A DNA stretch of 64,000 nucleotides from Cymbidium sinense (GCA_021442155.1 CM038225.1:79062925-79126924), one strand, 5' to 3'. Numbered from the stretch's first letter, positions 1 to 13,717 are shown. A program made the numbers and translations. The notes: generated by a model not told the origin, from the sequence alone.

Positions 1-5
1 TAAAA

Positions 6-390
6 CAAAGAGGAATTGCAATACTAAAGTAAACTACTTACTTTAAACGTTAGCAAATTCCTTTAATATTGCATTTGTCTTCTTTCAAGTTTGAAGACCT
101 CATCGTGCTCAAGAGGGCGTGATGGGATAAAAAATCAGTTATGGTGTCTAAAATTTGCTGCTTCTTTCGAGAGGAGTGAAGAGTAACACTTTACACCCCT
201 TACAGGGGATGACGAGGAGGTTAAAATTATGCCTGAGTAAATTTGAAACTTAAGCAAACTTAAGTGAAAATCATTTAAGCTTAAATCAAATGAAAAAATG
301 CATAATAAACGTGAAACTAAACATTGAAATAAAGAGGAATTGCAATACTAAAGTAAACTACTTACTTTAAACGTAAGCAAATTCCTTTCC
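6..390. repeat. 60-bp direct repeat pair, about 323 bp apart
   Basis: A block of about 60 bp at 6-65 (from aaagaggaattgcaat to gcaaattccttt) recurs almost identically at 329-390, differing at one base by eye. The 260 bp between are non-coding. The pair may be a partial tandem duplication inside an old repeat. No gene is visible here. Confidence 0.85.
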
Positions 391-2980
391 CTTCTTCAAA
401 ATATTTAAAGGCTATGGAGTGCTTTTCAAGCAAATGATATGAAAGGTAACTCCCCCTCTTAGCCTTATTTATAGAAAAGGAAAGCTATCTTTGTGAGACC
501 CACTTATAATTAAACTTACAACACATGTAAAATATATCATAACAACCTTGTTCCATGTTTGTTATCAAAATGAATGTAAGTGAAACTTAAGGAAGTTAAT
601 ACTAAACTCATAGCAAACTTGCAGTAAACTTGAAGTTTAATTCTTAAATAAATAAGGAATTTGATATGAGGTTAAAAATGAGTATAAAATGGGTCTAACA
701 ACTCTTGTTGTAGAAAATATGAAAAGTCCTTAAATGATAAAATTAGAAAGGCTTGAAGCTTTCTTTTGGAAGAACTTCGTATATATAAACTTGTTTGAAT
801 ACAACCATAGTATGTCCTGACATATCTTATACGGTCACTCATTTAGGTCAAATATTCCAAAATACATGCAAGCTTGAAAAATAAATTCATTCATATCTAA
901 AATGAATATATTTTATTCAAAGCTCAAACTTTCAGTCTTCTTTCATTATCTGCAACTCTTTATGAGGAGAGATACTAAATCAAAATCTATAGAAATCATA
1001 GGGCTTCCTACAATTAAAAATTAAAGAATTTTATTCTAATTATGATTTTTAAAATCATTGATATCACTAATTATGTTTAAAATCATTGATATCACTAATT
1101 ATGTGAAATTATCTAAAACTATAAACTGCATGTCTTTGGACATAGAAATTTCAAGTGCAAATTTTAATGTCACAAAAGCTTTGCTAAATTAAAATTAAAT
1201 AAAAATACAAAATCAATCTCATAATTCAGAAATAAAATTACCAAAATTACAAATACACTGCATGGGCCTCGACACTATGCTGAATGCTTAAGTTCAAGTG
1301 TGTGAGGATGTTGAGTGGGTTGCTTCCCGGTTTAGTCTTAAGACTGGGTTTGGGTTAACAAAACTTAAAAACCTATAATAAGAGTTTCAAATCAGTAAAT
1401 TATCTAAGAAACTGATTATGTCAAATGACAATAGATCTAATCCTCTGTTAGTAGCTAAATAGAATTGACAGGATCTAAAGCTCTTAAACATATTCAAATT
1501 AATCAATTTTTAAAATCAAATTATGTAGCAAGCTAAAATTACTTAAATAAAACTCTATCATTAAAAACTTAAATCAAATTCAATCCATCCACCTTGTGCA
1601 ACTGTTTGTCGGGGGTAATAAATTAAGAAATCTCTAGCTCACAAAGGAGCTAATGTCAAATCAAGTGTTCTACTATATTCACTCTCAATCTTTTGTGTGG
1701 GGTGGCGTGTCCTCTACTATGTGGCTTGGCAAAGGCTCCGATGAATTTGTGACCGAGTCCTCGATTGGCGGTTTGGCCAATCAGGCTTTATTATATTACG
1801 ATTATGACCATAGCCCGTATGCTCCAATGGCTCTGCCCTTTGATTTATTAATCATAGTGTATACTTGATGGGGCAAACAACCTTCTATCAACTAAGGCAG
1901 ACTTAAGATTGTCTCCTTAGACAAACACCACCCCAGGTTTATAAGGATTTCATGGACGGCATAACCCATGTATTGCTGGTGAGAATCTTTTTATCAAGTT
2001 GTGTCGACTACCTCCTCTGACTAAGTAGACTAAGGACCGTGACTGCCAAGGATGATGGAACCATGGGATCTAGATCGGGCACATCATCATTCCCCCAACC
2101 ATCCGGTTTAAGCTAAAATGATGAATTTCATAATCTTAAATTCTAAAACTTCATATGATGCTACTATGCTCATTAAGCGATGCTAGCATAATCAAAGTTC
2201 TTTCTCTCTTGTTGAGAGAGATAATTAACTAAAGGGGTTTGCGCCTATAGGAAACCTGGAACCAGATCTAAAGTCCTCACCAAATGAGGATGAAATCTTT
2301 GGGTAGTGTCTTATCTACTATTCCATCTGCCTTATGAAAATTACACCGACACATTCAAATCACTCTCTTCAATTCTTAAATATTGTTAAGAGATCGGTGG
2401 CAAATTTTTGGAGCCCACAGATTTCTAGCAACTTCGTTGGGGATAAGATTCTCTTTCATCTTTGGCTAGTCGAATTTGAGTTTTAGTAATAAAGCATGAC
2501 AAAAATTGAAATGTAAAATAAATTATCAATGAAACTAAATCAAAGCTAATTATGGCATTATGACTAATGCTTGTACTTTATATTGATGGATCTTCAGAAC
2601 ACGCCATTTATCATGTAGCTAGGTCGTAGAGCCAATATCCATCTGGCTAACACTATAATCAATACTAGGGATGTCGAGTTACCATTCAATTTGATAGTGT
2701 AGACTTCTGAGCCAAGCCATCACCAAATAATCCTCCACCTAAAGCATCTGCAGATTTTACACACCAACCTGTACAATGGAGGAGGACAACTGGAATGGCC
2801 GCTACTACTACTGAGGTTTGTCGAAAGAGAACCTAAGTGTTCGAAAGATTGGGTCATTCTGAGGTGTCAGTCATGAAGAGAACCTTTAATGGGCAGAAAG
2901 TTTCAATCATACCTATGAATGCGACAACCCTGCCAGTTGAACCTTTTGCACTAGGAATGTATGATACTGAAGCCTCCTCT
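391..2980. other. AT-rich non-coding stretch, no gene recognised
   Basis: No open frame longer than about 70 codons and no recognisable protein similarity on either strand. It contains a small exact tandem duplication at 1053-1103. A PBS-like string, tttggagcccacag, lies near 2408. The position would suit the 5' internal end of the gypsy relic that follows, but no matching 5' LTR could be seen, so this is only a suggestion. Confidence 0.5.
1053..1103. repeat. Short tandem duplication (~28-bp unit, two copies)
   Basis: The string attgatatcactaattatgt occurs twice, separated by ttaaaatc, giving two head-to-tail copies. Confidence 0.9.
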
Positions 2981-3039
2981 TCTGGAGAAAAATTGAGTAG
3001 ATGGTAAAGGAGAAGAAACATTGAATTGCGAGCTCAGTA

Positions 3040-4080
3040 GTTGTTGTCTGAATCACAAGTCATACAACCAACCTTACAACCAGAAGCGAGTATTTCTACC
3101 CGTAATAAATTTGAAAATTTTGAGATGGGTGAAAAGGAATAACTCTACTGGTGATAAGCGATATTTTGGGCTCGGTTCGACTTCAACCTTTATGAAGAAA
3201 CAACATGAAACTCTATCTACTCAAGCACATAGAGTTCTGAAGGTTGTTAAAAAAATATCTTGTGAAGAATAAGTATTAAATGTCCATTATCAAAGAAGCC
3301 AAAAATGCTCTACTACAAAAGCTGCAATCAGTGGTAGTAAGAGCTCAAGACTGTTCTAAGCAAGCCCTGCACGTTGAACATCGGGGTGTGACACCTAAAT
3401 TGCATGTTCGAGAATCCACTACCGAAAGGTCCTGGGAAAAAGGAAAATAAATATGGAGGTCAAAACCCTCAAGAAGAAGTAGCAGCACAAAAGCTTCTTC
3501 ATTTGGAAGCAAGCTAACCTAGAGACAGCAGAGAAAGAGAAATGTTAAACTATGTGCTCAACACCCATTATTAAGTAGAAAATTGTACAACCAACTGTGG
3601 AACTAGAAACAAGTGTTCCAACCCATAACAGATTTGATAGGCTAAGAAGAGTAAAGCGGAACAACTTTACTGAACAAATCAAACAATCATTTTGGACTAG
3701 ATAACATCAGATTCTAGCTTATCCATGAAAACTTGTATATCAGAGTGCATCGGGGTTCTCAAAGTTGCTAAGGAGAAAGGATAGATACAAAAATGAAGGT
3801 CCTATCATCAGGGAGGCCAGAGTTGCTCTTTCAAAGAGACCTCCTCCTACAACCCTGGAAAGATGTCTACTAATTCAGGTCTCACACGGTGAACATCAAG
3901 GTGTGACACTTGGACCATAGGTCCAAGAATTCACCATCGAAAGGTCCCGATAAATAGGTGTGCAAATTTGGAGGCCAAAATCTCGAAGTGAAATGGCCTT
4001 ACAGAAAGACAACAGCGTGACATCTAGACTGTACTCTAATAAAAATCTACTCCTTATGTGCTAGTATTAAAGGCTGAAGT
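3040..4080 (+). repeat. Diverged ~530-bp tandem duplication in the gypsy relic
   Basis: Unit 1 (about 3040-3560) and unit 2 (about 3570-4080) share the same sequence order. Both carry a block encoding RFD/LRRVKRNN-like residues. Each then has a segment around 'ctctactacaaaagctgc' or 'ctcctcctacaaccctgg', the string gaacatc(g/a)(g/a)ggtgtgacac, and a block ending in gaaaggtcc. Both units are broken by stops. Translated, unit 2 reads as a basic, Arg/Lys-rich segment with motifs such as FWTRWHQILAYP and EGPIIREARVALSKRP. This lies just upstream of the integrase C-terminus. I do not recognise a named domain. Confidence 0.7.
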
Positions 4081-4483
4081 GGTTATATCACTTTAAGTTG
4101 AACTACCTTCACTCCGAGTAGCCATTCAACATAATCTCACTTAATATGAGAAGGTCTGTCTACGAATAGAAGAGCTTGATGTGCTTGACAAGGTTAGGCT
4201 CCAAGCTTAGCAAAACTTAGAAGTCTACCGAGCAAGGATGTCCAAAGCTTTTGATCATACAGTGCGACCTTGAGCATTCCAAAAAGGGGAATTAATTTTG
4301 GTGCTGAGAAGACCAATTATTCCGAATCAAAAATTTGGTAAAAAATTTGAGCATAATTGGGAAGGCCATTTTTTCATTAAAAAACTGTACCAAGGAGGGG
4401 CATACCAACTCATTGACTTAAAGGGTGAAAGACCAATGCCGCCAATTAATGGTCGATACTTGAAAAATTATTATACCTGATAA
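4040..4483 (+). pseudogene. Ty3/gypsy integrase C-terminal fragment
   Basis: The translation from about 4061 matches the end of plant gypsy integrases in order. It has a segment like 'VELPSLRVAIQHNLT' after one stop, then RIEELDVLD, then 'NLEVYRARMSKAFDHTVRP', then an open 60-codon stretch from 4298. That stretch has the GKFEHNWEGHFFI-like core and PPINGRYLKNYY just before the stop at 4478-4480. The family normally ends with WEGP(F/Y) and a W/GxxLKxYY box, so the identity is firm. The catalytic DDE core is not preserved upstream, and in-frame stops interrupt the first part. This is a dead fragment. Confidence 0.88.
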
Positions 4484-4629
4484 AGATATTCTCGAGATAC
4501 AATATAAATCCCCTTGCAAGATAAAGGATATTGTTTTTTAGTATATCTATTTGTTGATATCATGCTTCATGCCGAGATCCATAAATAAATACACTCACTC
4601 AAGATGAAAGAACTTTTCATGAAAATTTT

Positions 4630-6340
4630 ACACAGGGGGCATTTTTAGATTTTTATACATAAATGAAAGTAATGTTACATGTTAAAATCCTCTTAAGAAC
4701 ATATCAATTCAAATATTGATGTGTTTGCATAATTTCATCTTGAAAGTTTATCTAAATATGCTTTAGAGTTTCCCCTACAAGACAGGGGCATTTTTATTTT
4801 ATGTTAAGTTTATTTGAGTTGAAATCATACCATAAGATGAGATCCTCGAATATATTCTTATTCAAGTTGACATCGAGCTTTACACTGAAATTCCTGAATA
4901 TTCCCATAATTGTTACTGTTAAGTTGCAGGCTCTTGCAGGAAGAAAAAAAATCTATTTCTATGCATAAAAAGACAGCCCTAAATGTCAAGAAATTTATCT
5001 CCCATATTTGCCAAATTCTAGAGATCAAGTCAGAAGAACTCCCAATTTTGGAAGCTTCAATCAATTAAGTTGGAGAAACATCAATCTTTACATCTTGAAG
5101 TCTAGGACATGAATGGGTTCTAAAGGTGGAACTCAACAAACCCATAAATGGTCGAGTTGCTGACGCTCTCCTCACTCAACAAGCCACAAGAAAAGGTCGC
5201 AGTGAAAGAGCCCCCGATCATCAGTTTGATGACAAATCACCAATCCCTCACAGCTTAAGTTGAAGACTCGAGTAGGTTCTAAAGGTCGAACTCAATAAGC
5301 CCAAATGTGACCAAGTTGCTAACGCTCTCCTCACTCAGAAAAGGTGAGTGAAAGAGCCCTTTCGTCGATAATGAATCTCAAACTAGATCCAGCTTAGTCA
5401 TTACAAGCAATCAGGATCTAAGAGATCTTTCTACTTGATCGATAAATCAAGATAATCTGAAGAAACTCTCAATTCACGACTGCCTCAAATCAATCAATAT
5501 ATTACCCGCATGGTGATATCTCAATTTATTCTCAAATGATCTGATCAAGCTCAAAGCACAGATCAAAACTAATCCCCTCATCAAGTCCGTCAAAGCAGAA
5601 AGCACAGGACCGAGGAAGCAATTCCATAGTTCATACAAAATTGATGACTGAACTAAAAAAATTTTGTGGTTATTCAGTATTTTAAAGTACACATTACTAG
5701 ACTAATAACTAAACATTGACCCTATATAAGCCAGAAGGCTGGGTCATCTGTATGTACCCTTCAATGAATTCATCAAAGAAGCAAGCACAGAATTCATGGA
5801 GTGCATACACTTCATGACAAGTCAATATGAATAAATCAGGTCAATTCTTCATCAAATCCATCAAGCTTAAAGCCAGGACGAAAGGAATTTCAAATCCGAC
5901 CAAGTACGAATAAACCAATTCCTCCATCAAACCCAATCAAGCACGAAGCTAGGGTCGGAGGAGGCTCAAATATGCAAGGACATAAAAGGAAAGAGATCTT
6001 CAACAAAGCCATTGAAGCAGATAGTAGATGGTGTAAGAACTCATCTATCCCATAAGTCGATACGTCAATCGCCATTTAGTATGTCATAAATAAGGCATCA
6101 TACTAATGACAATCATATCAAAGCTCCATAATCTATCGCAATCAAAGCCGAAATGATCCAAGTTCTGTGTCTAGTCCAAAGGTCAACCAATTTTCAACAA
6201 GCGTGACTCGCTCCATGTGCAAATCACATTTGTTTGGGGGAATTTGTTGACCTCCACATATGTCATAAGTCAAGTCAAGTCCACAAGTCAAATTCGACTT
6301 GAGCTGACGCAAATGCAATGACTAAAATGGTCAAAAAAAT
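4630..6340 (+). repeat. Putative 3' LTR of the gypsy relic with its polypurine tract
   Basis: The purine tract acacagggggca at 4630-4642 follows the integrase stop by 150 bp, the usual position for the start of a 3' LTR. The DNA to the right has no coding capacity. It carries a TATA-like ctatataag at 5722-5730 in a context typical of LTR promoters. It also has two copies of a segment containing 'gttctaaaggt(g/c)gaactcaa' and 'gctctcctcactca' (about 5110-5200 and 5270-5340). The 3' end and a matching 5' LTR were not identified, so the extent is approximate. Confidence 0.45.
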
Positions 6341-6389
6341 CTCCGATCGGAGCTAACAGTATGTAAACTAAGGCTCAAACATGACTCTC

Positions 6390-6483
6390 ATCTTTATTTC
6401 ATCACAAATTAATAGATTTAAAAATAAGATAACACCTAATGTATAATTAAATTCATATGTGTCCACATTCAAAATTCCCAACA
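6390..6483 (-). repeat. Truncated 3' LTR of the copia element
   Basis: About 93 bp that match 12785-12880 nearly base for base, including the shared core aacacctaatgtataattaa. Beyond 6390 the two sequences stop matching, so most of this LTR has been lost. Confidence 0.85.
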
Positions 6484-6899
6484 ATCTCTCACTTGAGCCA
6501 CATATATTGCTTGATAATTATACATTATTGAATACTTTAAGAGCTCAATACTTGTTATCTTCAAAGAGGAATATATTTAGATAATCTGGTCCATTAATAA
6601 TATTGACATAGAATCAAAGTGATCTTCGTTATAATTTTTCTATAACATGACCCATCAATGATCACTAAATATGATTAATGACATAGATCAAGTATGTATG
6701 TATATTATAAAAATATCATATAATGTGATCATATATCATGCATATTTCCAACTGATCCTATATTATAACTCAAAAGAGTTATAAATATAATTTCATTTAT
6801 TTATACTAAACTTCAATTGAAACTATATAACTTTATTTTAGAGTTTTCAACTATAAGATAATAACAATACTTTATTCCGATCAGAAAAATATATTTACA

Positions 6900-9800
6900 A
6901 TCATTGAATATCATAAGTAAACTCCCACTATGATAACATATCATTAAAGTAAACCACTCCCATACAAGTCACATGCTCATGAAATATTTTAGGTGGTAAA
7001 TTATTTGTAAGTAGATCTAGAATAATGAAGTTTGTACTAATATGTTCAATAAATATTTGAGAACTCTGAACTTTTTCTCTCACAACAAAAAACTGTATGT
7101 CAATATGCTTTGATTTTGATGAACTCCTATTATTCTTTGAATACAACTCAATTTATATTATTTATTTATTTTGATCTCTTTATTCCATCAAAAAATATTT
7201 AGCCCAATAATAAAATTCATATATTTGATACCTCATAATAAGTTATAAATTCTACATAGTGGAAGAAGCAATGAGTGTTTAGCTTCCAAGATACAACTCC
7301 TCCAACTAATAAGAAAATATAACATAAAGTGGATCTTCTACTATCGAGTCAACCAGCAAAATCAGAATCAGAGTACCCCACAATCTCCATATAATCTAAT
7401 TTTTGATATGTGAACATAAAGTCTTTTGTTCTTTTGAGATACCACATAACTCATTTTACTACTTTCCAATGATCCATTCCCAAGTTACATAATATCTGCT
7501 AAACATTCCAACAATGTACATAATATCTGAATGCATATAAACTTGAGCATACATAAGACTCCCTACTGTAGATGCATAAGAGATTTTTTTCCATCTCTTT
7601 CTTTTCCAGTTCATTTCTTGGACATTGAAGAAAATTTATCACCTTTAGCAATGAGTGTATCTCTAGTGCATAATTTTTCATGCCAAATCTATTAAGCACT
7701 TTATCGATATATGTCATTTGTGATAAACCAAGTATACCATGAGAATGATTTGATGAATTGTATACTCAACAAAGATACATTCCCAAGATCTTTCATTTCA
7801 AATTTATCGAAGAAATTTCTCGGTTTCATACAAAAGGCCTATATTGCTTCTTGTTAGTAGAATATCATCAACATATAGCACTAGGATGATGAATTTACTT
7901 CCACTGATTTTGTGATAAATGCATTAATCAATAGTATTTTCTTTAAAACTAATATATATAATCACTTGATCAAATTTCTTATACCATTGACAGGAAGCTT
8001 GTTTTAAACCACAGATAGATTTATTTAATTTGCATACTAAGTGTTTTGAATCAGAAGATTAAAAATTTTCTAGTTACACCATATATATAGTTTCTTCAAT
8101 GTCACCATTGAGAAATATAATATTTATATCTATTTGATGTAACTCTAAATCATAATGAAAAGTACTATAATGATTCTAAAAGAGTCTTTCGAAGAAACTG
8201 GAGAGAAAGTCTCTTTACAATCAATGCCTTTTTTGAGTGAAATCTTTAGCGACTAGACGTGCTTTATATATTTTGACATTGCCTTTTGAATCTCAGTTGA
8301 TTTTAAAAATCTATTTATAACCAATGAGTTTTACTGATTTAGGAAATTCGACAAGATCCCAAACAACATTATCTTTCATTGATTTCATCTCATCCTCAAT
8401 AGCTTATATCCATTTATGGGAGTTGACACTTTGTTTAACATGACCAAAAGAGATTTGATCACTTTCCAATCTAATGTCAAGCTCATGTTATTGGAGATAC
8501 ACAACATACTCATCTTAAATTGCTAATCTCCTATCCAAAGTGGATTTTCTTAATGACACTTCAATTTGAGGTTATTGTGATTCCTCAATATGAGTAGGAG
8601 TTAACTCAAGAATATTTTGATTTTCTATTTACAACTTGAATAAGATCAAGTAAAATTATATGATCATTTTATATTGTTATTGTAGGAAGAGTAGCATATT
8701 GCTCTTCAAATATAAATTTTTTTAAGTTTATTACTCCCATCATATTCAATATCCTCAATAAATTTAGCATTGTCCATCTTAAAAAATGATTTATTTGAAG
8801 AGTCATATAACTTAAAACTCTTCGACCTTTCTAAGTATCCAATAAAATAACAGCTAATAGTTCTTGAGTCCAACTTTTTTTCATTAAGCTTATATGACCT
8901 AGCTTTAGTTGGACATCCCTAAACATGAAGATGCCTAATACTAGGCTTCCTTCCAATCCATATTTCATATGGAATTTTAACTACTACTTTACTTGGAACT
9001 CTATTAAGGATGTAAACTATAATCTTCAAGGCTTCTCCCCAAAGCGACTATGATAAGGAAGAATGATTTATCATACTCTTAACTATATACATAAGGGTTC
9101 AATTTCATCTCTCAAGTATACTATTTTGACTTGGAGTCTCTGATATGGTGTATTGAGGAACGATGCCATATTTTGTTAAATATTTGACAAAAGGGCCTGG
9201 ACGTTGTTCACCTGATCTATCATATCTGTCATAGTATTCACCAATATTGCCAGATTTGATAGCTTTTATTTTCTTTCCAAGTTGATTTTCAACTTCAGTT
9301 TTAAAAAATTTGAATACGTCAAGTGACTGTGACTTCTCATAAATCAAGTATAAGTACCCATAACAAGAATAATCGTCTATGAAAATAATGAAATATTATT
9401 GTTCATTATAAGTACTTATAGGGAATGGACCATAAATATTTGTATGAATTAATTTCAATACGCTTAAACTCCTATTAGCATCAAATTTCTTGATATTTTT
9501 TTATTTTTCCTTGATACATTATATAGAGTTTATCATTTAAAAAATCAATTGAATCAAGAATTCCTTCTAACACAAGTCTTTCAATTCTTTATTTAGAAAT
9601 ATGTTATAAATGTTTGTGTCATAGCATATATGAATTTTTATTCATTAATTTTCACTTTGTATCAAAATTATTTGCATGCAAAATTTCATTAATTCGTGAA
9701 GCATAAATATCTAATTAATATAGATTATCAATCAAAGAATAGTAAATAATATTTGAATACTGAAAGAGCTAAATTTTTTTTTCAAATGAACAAGAATAAT

Positions 9801-10890
9801 TTGTTCAAACAAGAAATAAAAATTAATTTTGGTCTAAATGCCGGTACATAAAAAGTCTCATGTAAATTTAAAATACAACCAGATTCTTGATGTAATCTAT
9901 ATAAGAATATTACTTGAACATAAGCTTTATTGTCATTTTCTACATAGATGAAGTTTTCAGCATCAGTTAACATTCGTCTTCTTAAATAATTGTAAATAAT
10001 ACTTATGTGAGTAGTCACTTGTATCTATCTACCAAGTGTGATTTGATACTAAGAATAAATTAACTTTAGAACAAATAAAGTTGAGAAATTTATCATTTTG
10101 TCATGAGCCAATTTGTATACTTGGGACAATCCTTCTTCACATGACCAGCCTTCTTGCAAAAGAAACAAGTAACAGCCTTATCTTATTTTTGTTGCACCTT
10201 ATGTTGTGAGGTTCCTTTATCTGCAGCTCTTTTGCCTTTATGTCATTTTTTCTTTTAGTAATAATATCACGAGAGGAAGTAGTAAAGTGAGCACTTTCTA
10301 TTATGTTATATTTCAGTCTTTCTTCCTCTTACACACATCGAGCAATGAGCTCATTAAGAGTCTATTTTTTCTTTTGAGTATTATAACTTATCTTAAAAGA
10401 ATTAAATTGGGCATGAAGAGAGATTAAAACTAAGTGCACAAGAATATCATCAAACATCTTTAATTTTAGTGTTATCAATTTAGTAACAAAATTAGACATC
10501 TTCATAATATACTCCCTTATATTTTCATTGCCTTTATTCACATTGAAACGAGTTTACTAAGAATAGTACTCGCTTCGACCTTTTCAGAACTAACGAAATG
10601 ATCTGCTATTTGCCTTAGAAACTTTTTAGCACATTCCTCTTCAAGCATTGCACCTTTTATGGTTCTGAAATAGAATGCTTCATGATCATAAGACTCATGC
10701 GGTTATAACGCTTCCACTTTTCAAAGTTAGTCATTTTTCAATATCGCTTTCTACAGTAAGGGTGGGAGGACGCATAGTTAAGATTCATACACCTAAGAAC
10801 TATGGTGATATATTTTTTTCCATTTCTTTAAGTTAGTAGCGTTAAGTACTAAAATGTTATTCAAAATGACAAATATAGAAGAAATATTAA
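6900..10890 (-). pseudogene. Copia gag-pol polyprotein, degenerate
   Basis: Landmarks in translation order on the minus strand. A gag N-terminus lies near 10880-10800 (NNILVLNATNLKKWK-like). A CX2CX4HX4C zinc knuckle (CFFCKKAGHVKKDC) is at about 10132-10170. The integrase has LGHIS/H-like and C-x2-C remnants near 9560-9660 and the core from EKSQSLDVFK to GIVPQYT at 9105-9347. The segment after the core (IGRKPSIRHLHV-like) lies at about 8790-8990. The reverse transcriptase YVDD box (VLYVDDILL) is near 7865. RNase H ends in SKHIDIQFFVVREKV at 6928-7146. Active copia polyproteins have one open frame of about 1300 codons; here the longest open piece is about 80 codons. Not expected to encode a functional protein. 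Confidence 0.92.
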
Positions 10891-12880
10891 TCGAAAAGAA
10901 TAAAAAAATTTATTATTAACAACATTATCATTTCCTTATATATATATAATATAAACAAAAATATCAATAAAATATATGCTTGAAATTAAATGTTTAATAA
11001 GATTAGCACATATAAGATACCTAGCACAACATTGCAATTTAGTCTTTAGACAAAAATAATAATTATAAATTGTACTCTTAAAATTATAGTCAACAAATAT
11101 TGATAATAAATTCTGCTAATGATATCTATTGAATCGATATATTATACATAATTAATACAAATTTATCACATATTTATTACTGCATAAAATCTGGCCAAAA
11201 ATAATATTCCTTTTGGTTGATTATTTTTCGCATAAATTTAAATGTAATCCTTAAGTAATATTTATATATTTTAAAATTAAATAAATTGATATAATAGATG
11301 CCATTTGGGTGATATATTATTTTAATTTAAATTATTTTAAAATAATGACTGTAGTATTTCATAGATATTTTAATTTATATTATCTGAATCCATTTAATAT
11401 GACAAAAACAAACTTTAGCGACTATTTTAATTAAAACAGTAACTCATAAACTCTATCAAATGAAAATTCCAATTAGAAGTATTGAATTTAATAACAGGGA
11501 TGTTTACATTCAATAAGTTAATTTAAAACATTCATCAAATATCTAAATATAAGTATTTGCATTAGGTTAAACATGTTAGCCCGATAGTTAGTTTGAAAAG
11601 AGTGCTTATAGAAAAAATTGATATTTCCAATAAAATAATTATATAAAACATTTCCTACATAATTATAATAAAGCATGTTTAATATATATATATAAGAGCT
11701 TATTGATGATGTAGCTATATGGAAACGAATGAATCAATTAAATAATTAACTCATTTATTTATATGATGCTACAACAAAATATTTCAGATTTTAAAAGAGT
11801 AATAATTGGAGTAAACTGAAACATTTTGGAATGACAAACATTTATAACTGATATAATATTGTTTTTAAAGAAACGCATTATTGAAATTAATTATTTTTGA
11901 AACGACGCAAATGCAGAATTCAACCTTATAGAATTTATTACATTAACTTCGGATAAATAAACTAGTTATTTGAAATAAGTAATTTGATAGATGAATCATT
12001 TCATCTAGCACAGGCTTCACTCTTTTTTTATAATAATAAATCAACACAATTAATAACAAAATATGAGAAATGTAATTTCTTTATTTTCCCAAATTGTTAA
12101 TATGTAAATAATAACATTATCACGTTTGAAGAAGAACCAAAGATAATATGAGAAAACCAATTTCATATGATCAAATATGAATTTAATTTCTCAAATTAAG
12201 TCATAATTGCAAGAATAAACACATCGATTATATGAAAATTTTAATTACAAATCAAAGTAAAAAAACAAAAATTTTGCTATTTCCTTTTATTCAAAATCAA
12301 GAATGATAAAAAAGATATCGATTCTATATGCACAAGACCAAATAAATTGCATAAAAATTTTGAATCATATACTTTAATCTAAAATTCTGAAATAATCAAT
12401 ACGAAAGATTAAGAGAAATCTGATTCTTTAATGATTTAACATGATATAAGTTTTGATAGCGCTTCATGAAAACATATGAAGATAAAATAAATGTATCGGA
12501 TCGATTCACGTCAAATCTTCAAAGATTTAATTTGAAGCGCACTGAGTAAAATCTAATATTAGAATTTTGACCTTCCACTTCTAAAGCGTTTCAGAAAAGA
12601 CTTCTTTTCACTCAAGATGGGATGAGGAAAAATAAGAATCTCTTTAGAATGGAATTAACCTATTTATATTGAGATTTCATTTTATTTCAATCTATCATAA
12701 AAATAAAATAAAATGCGTGGTCTCTACACATGATAATTTCATATAAAATTAATAAGATATCTCAAAAGCCTAAAAAATTATTAATCTTTATTTGATTACA
12801 AAATTAATAAGCTTAAAAATAAAATAACACCTAATGTATAATTAAACTAATATGTGAGTCCACATTCAAAATTCTCAACA
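10890..12880 (-). repeat. 5' LTR (right end) and leader of the copia element
   Basis: The right terminus at 12880 reads TGTTGAGAATTTTG on the minus strand and matches the left LTR piece. A TATA-like tatttatattga (12661-12672; caatataaatagg on the minus strand) fits the LTR promoter. The border between LTR and leader was not found, because no clear initiator-tRNA primer site is seen next to gag. The stretch is very AT-rich and non-coding. Confidence 0.6.
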
Positions 12881-13643
12881 TATTAAACTCTTCCTTAAAT
12901 CTAATATGCAAAATACAAATTTAAAATTAAGAATTTAGACTTTATTTATGAGGTAGCTTATCTTTCTAAAGAATCCGAAGTAATGTTAGGTGCTGTCATT
13001 CATGCATTACAAAACGCCATGATTCTTGACAAGGAACTAAGCATTCGATAATGGATGCTTGCGTGTAAATTAATCACGTGCCATCTTTTGAGTCTTTTCA
13101 TCGAGAACTTTATTCACATCAAGTGGTTAACATGGTGGTTACACACCACTAAATTCATAAATATTTATATATGTAAGATCTAAATTTTTATATTTATCTA
13201 ATTGTTATATATATATATATATATAAAAAAAAAAAAGAAATTACGATGTGTATAAAAATACCTCTAAATATTAGAAGAAGAAGACGTGAAAAAAAAGCTG
13301 TGCCGTTTTGACAGACAATTATTGTTTGCTTGGCACTTATATTTGGAAAAATAACCGTGCTATTCCAATTCCGCCCGACGTTATCAACGAATTTCATCAG
13401 TTTGAAGGGTTTTTTTTTTTTTTGAAAAAAGAAACTCTATTATTCTATAAATTATAATATATAGGGGGTGTAAACCAGCTAGCTTGAGTGAGCAGAATAC
13501 TTGTGTTACTGTTGAAATAAATTTTAGTATTGTTTTACGAATTGTTTGAAATGACTTGTATCAGCTCGAAATATTATAATCTAAAAAATCAAAGAAGAGA
13601 TTCAATCGAATCTTTGATAATAAAAATTTTAACTAATAAAATG

Positions 13644-13717
<74 letters not shown>

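Larger units (their letters stand above)
2990..6350 (+). mobile_element. Decayed Ty3/gypsy LTR-retrotransposon relic
   Basis: The relic contains a duplicated gag/linker-like segment (about 3040-4080), the integrase C-terminus (about 4040-4480), a purine tract (acacagggggca, 4630-4642) and then about 1.7 kb of LTR-like DNA. That tail carries a TATA-like box (ctatataag near 5722) and a short internal duplication (5101-5190 against 5267-5340). Protease, reverse transcriptase and RNase H were not found, so most of pol is missing. The right edge is unclear. A second purine-rich string, tttgggggaatttgttga, near 6233 may belong to another LTR boundary, and the copia 3' LTR begins near 6390. Confidence 0.65.
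6390..12880 (-). mobile_element. Decayed Ty1/copia LTR-retrotransposon (minus strand)
   Basis: The outer ends are a 93-bp LTR piece at 6390-6483 and a homologous segment at 12785-12880. On the minus strand both begin TGTTG(G/A)GAATTTTGAATGTGGAC. The purine tract aagtgagagat abuts the left copy at 6484, the classic copia arrangement. Reading leftward the order is gag with zinc knuckle, integrase, reverse transcriptase, RNase H, which is the copia order. Stops and frameshifts are scattered through all domains. The left (3') LTR is cut short: homology with the right LTR stops at about 6390, where the gypsy-derived DNA begins. Confidence 0.9.
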
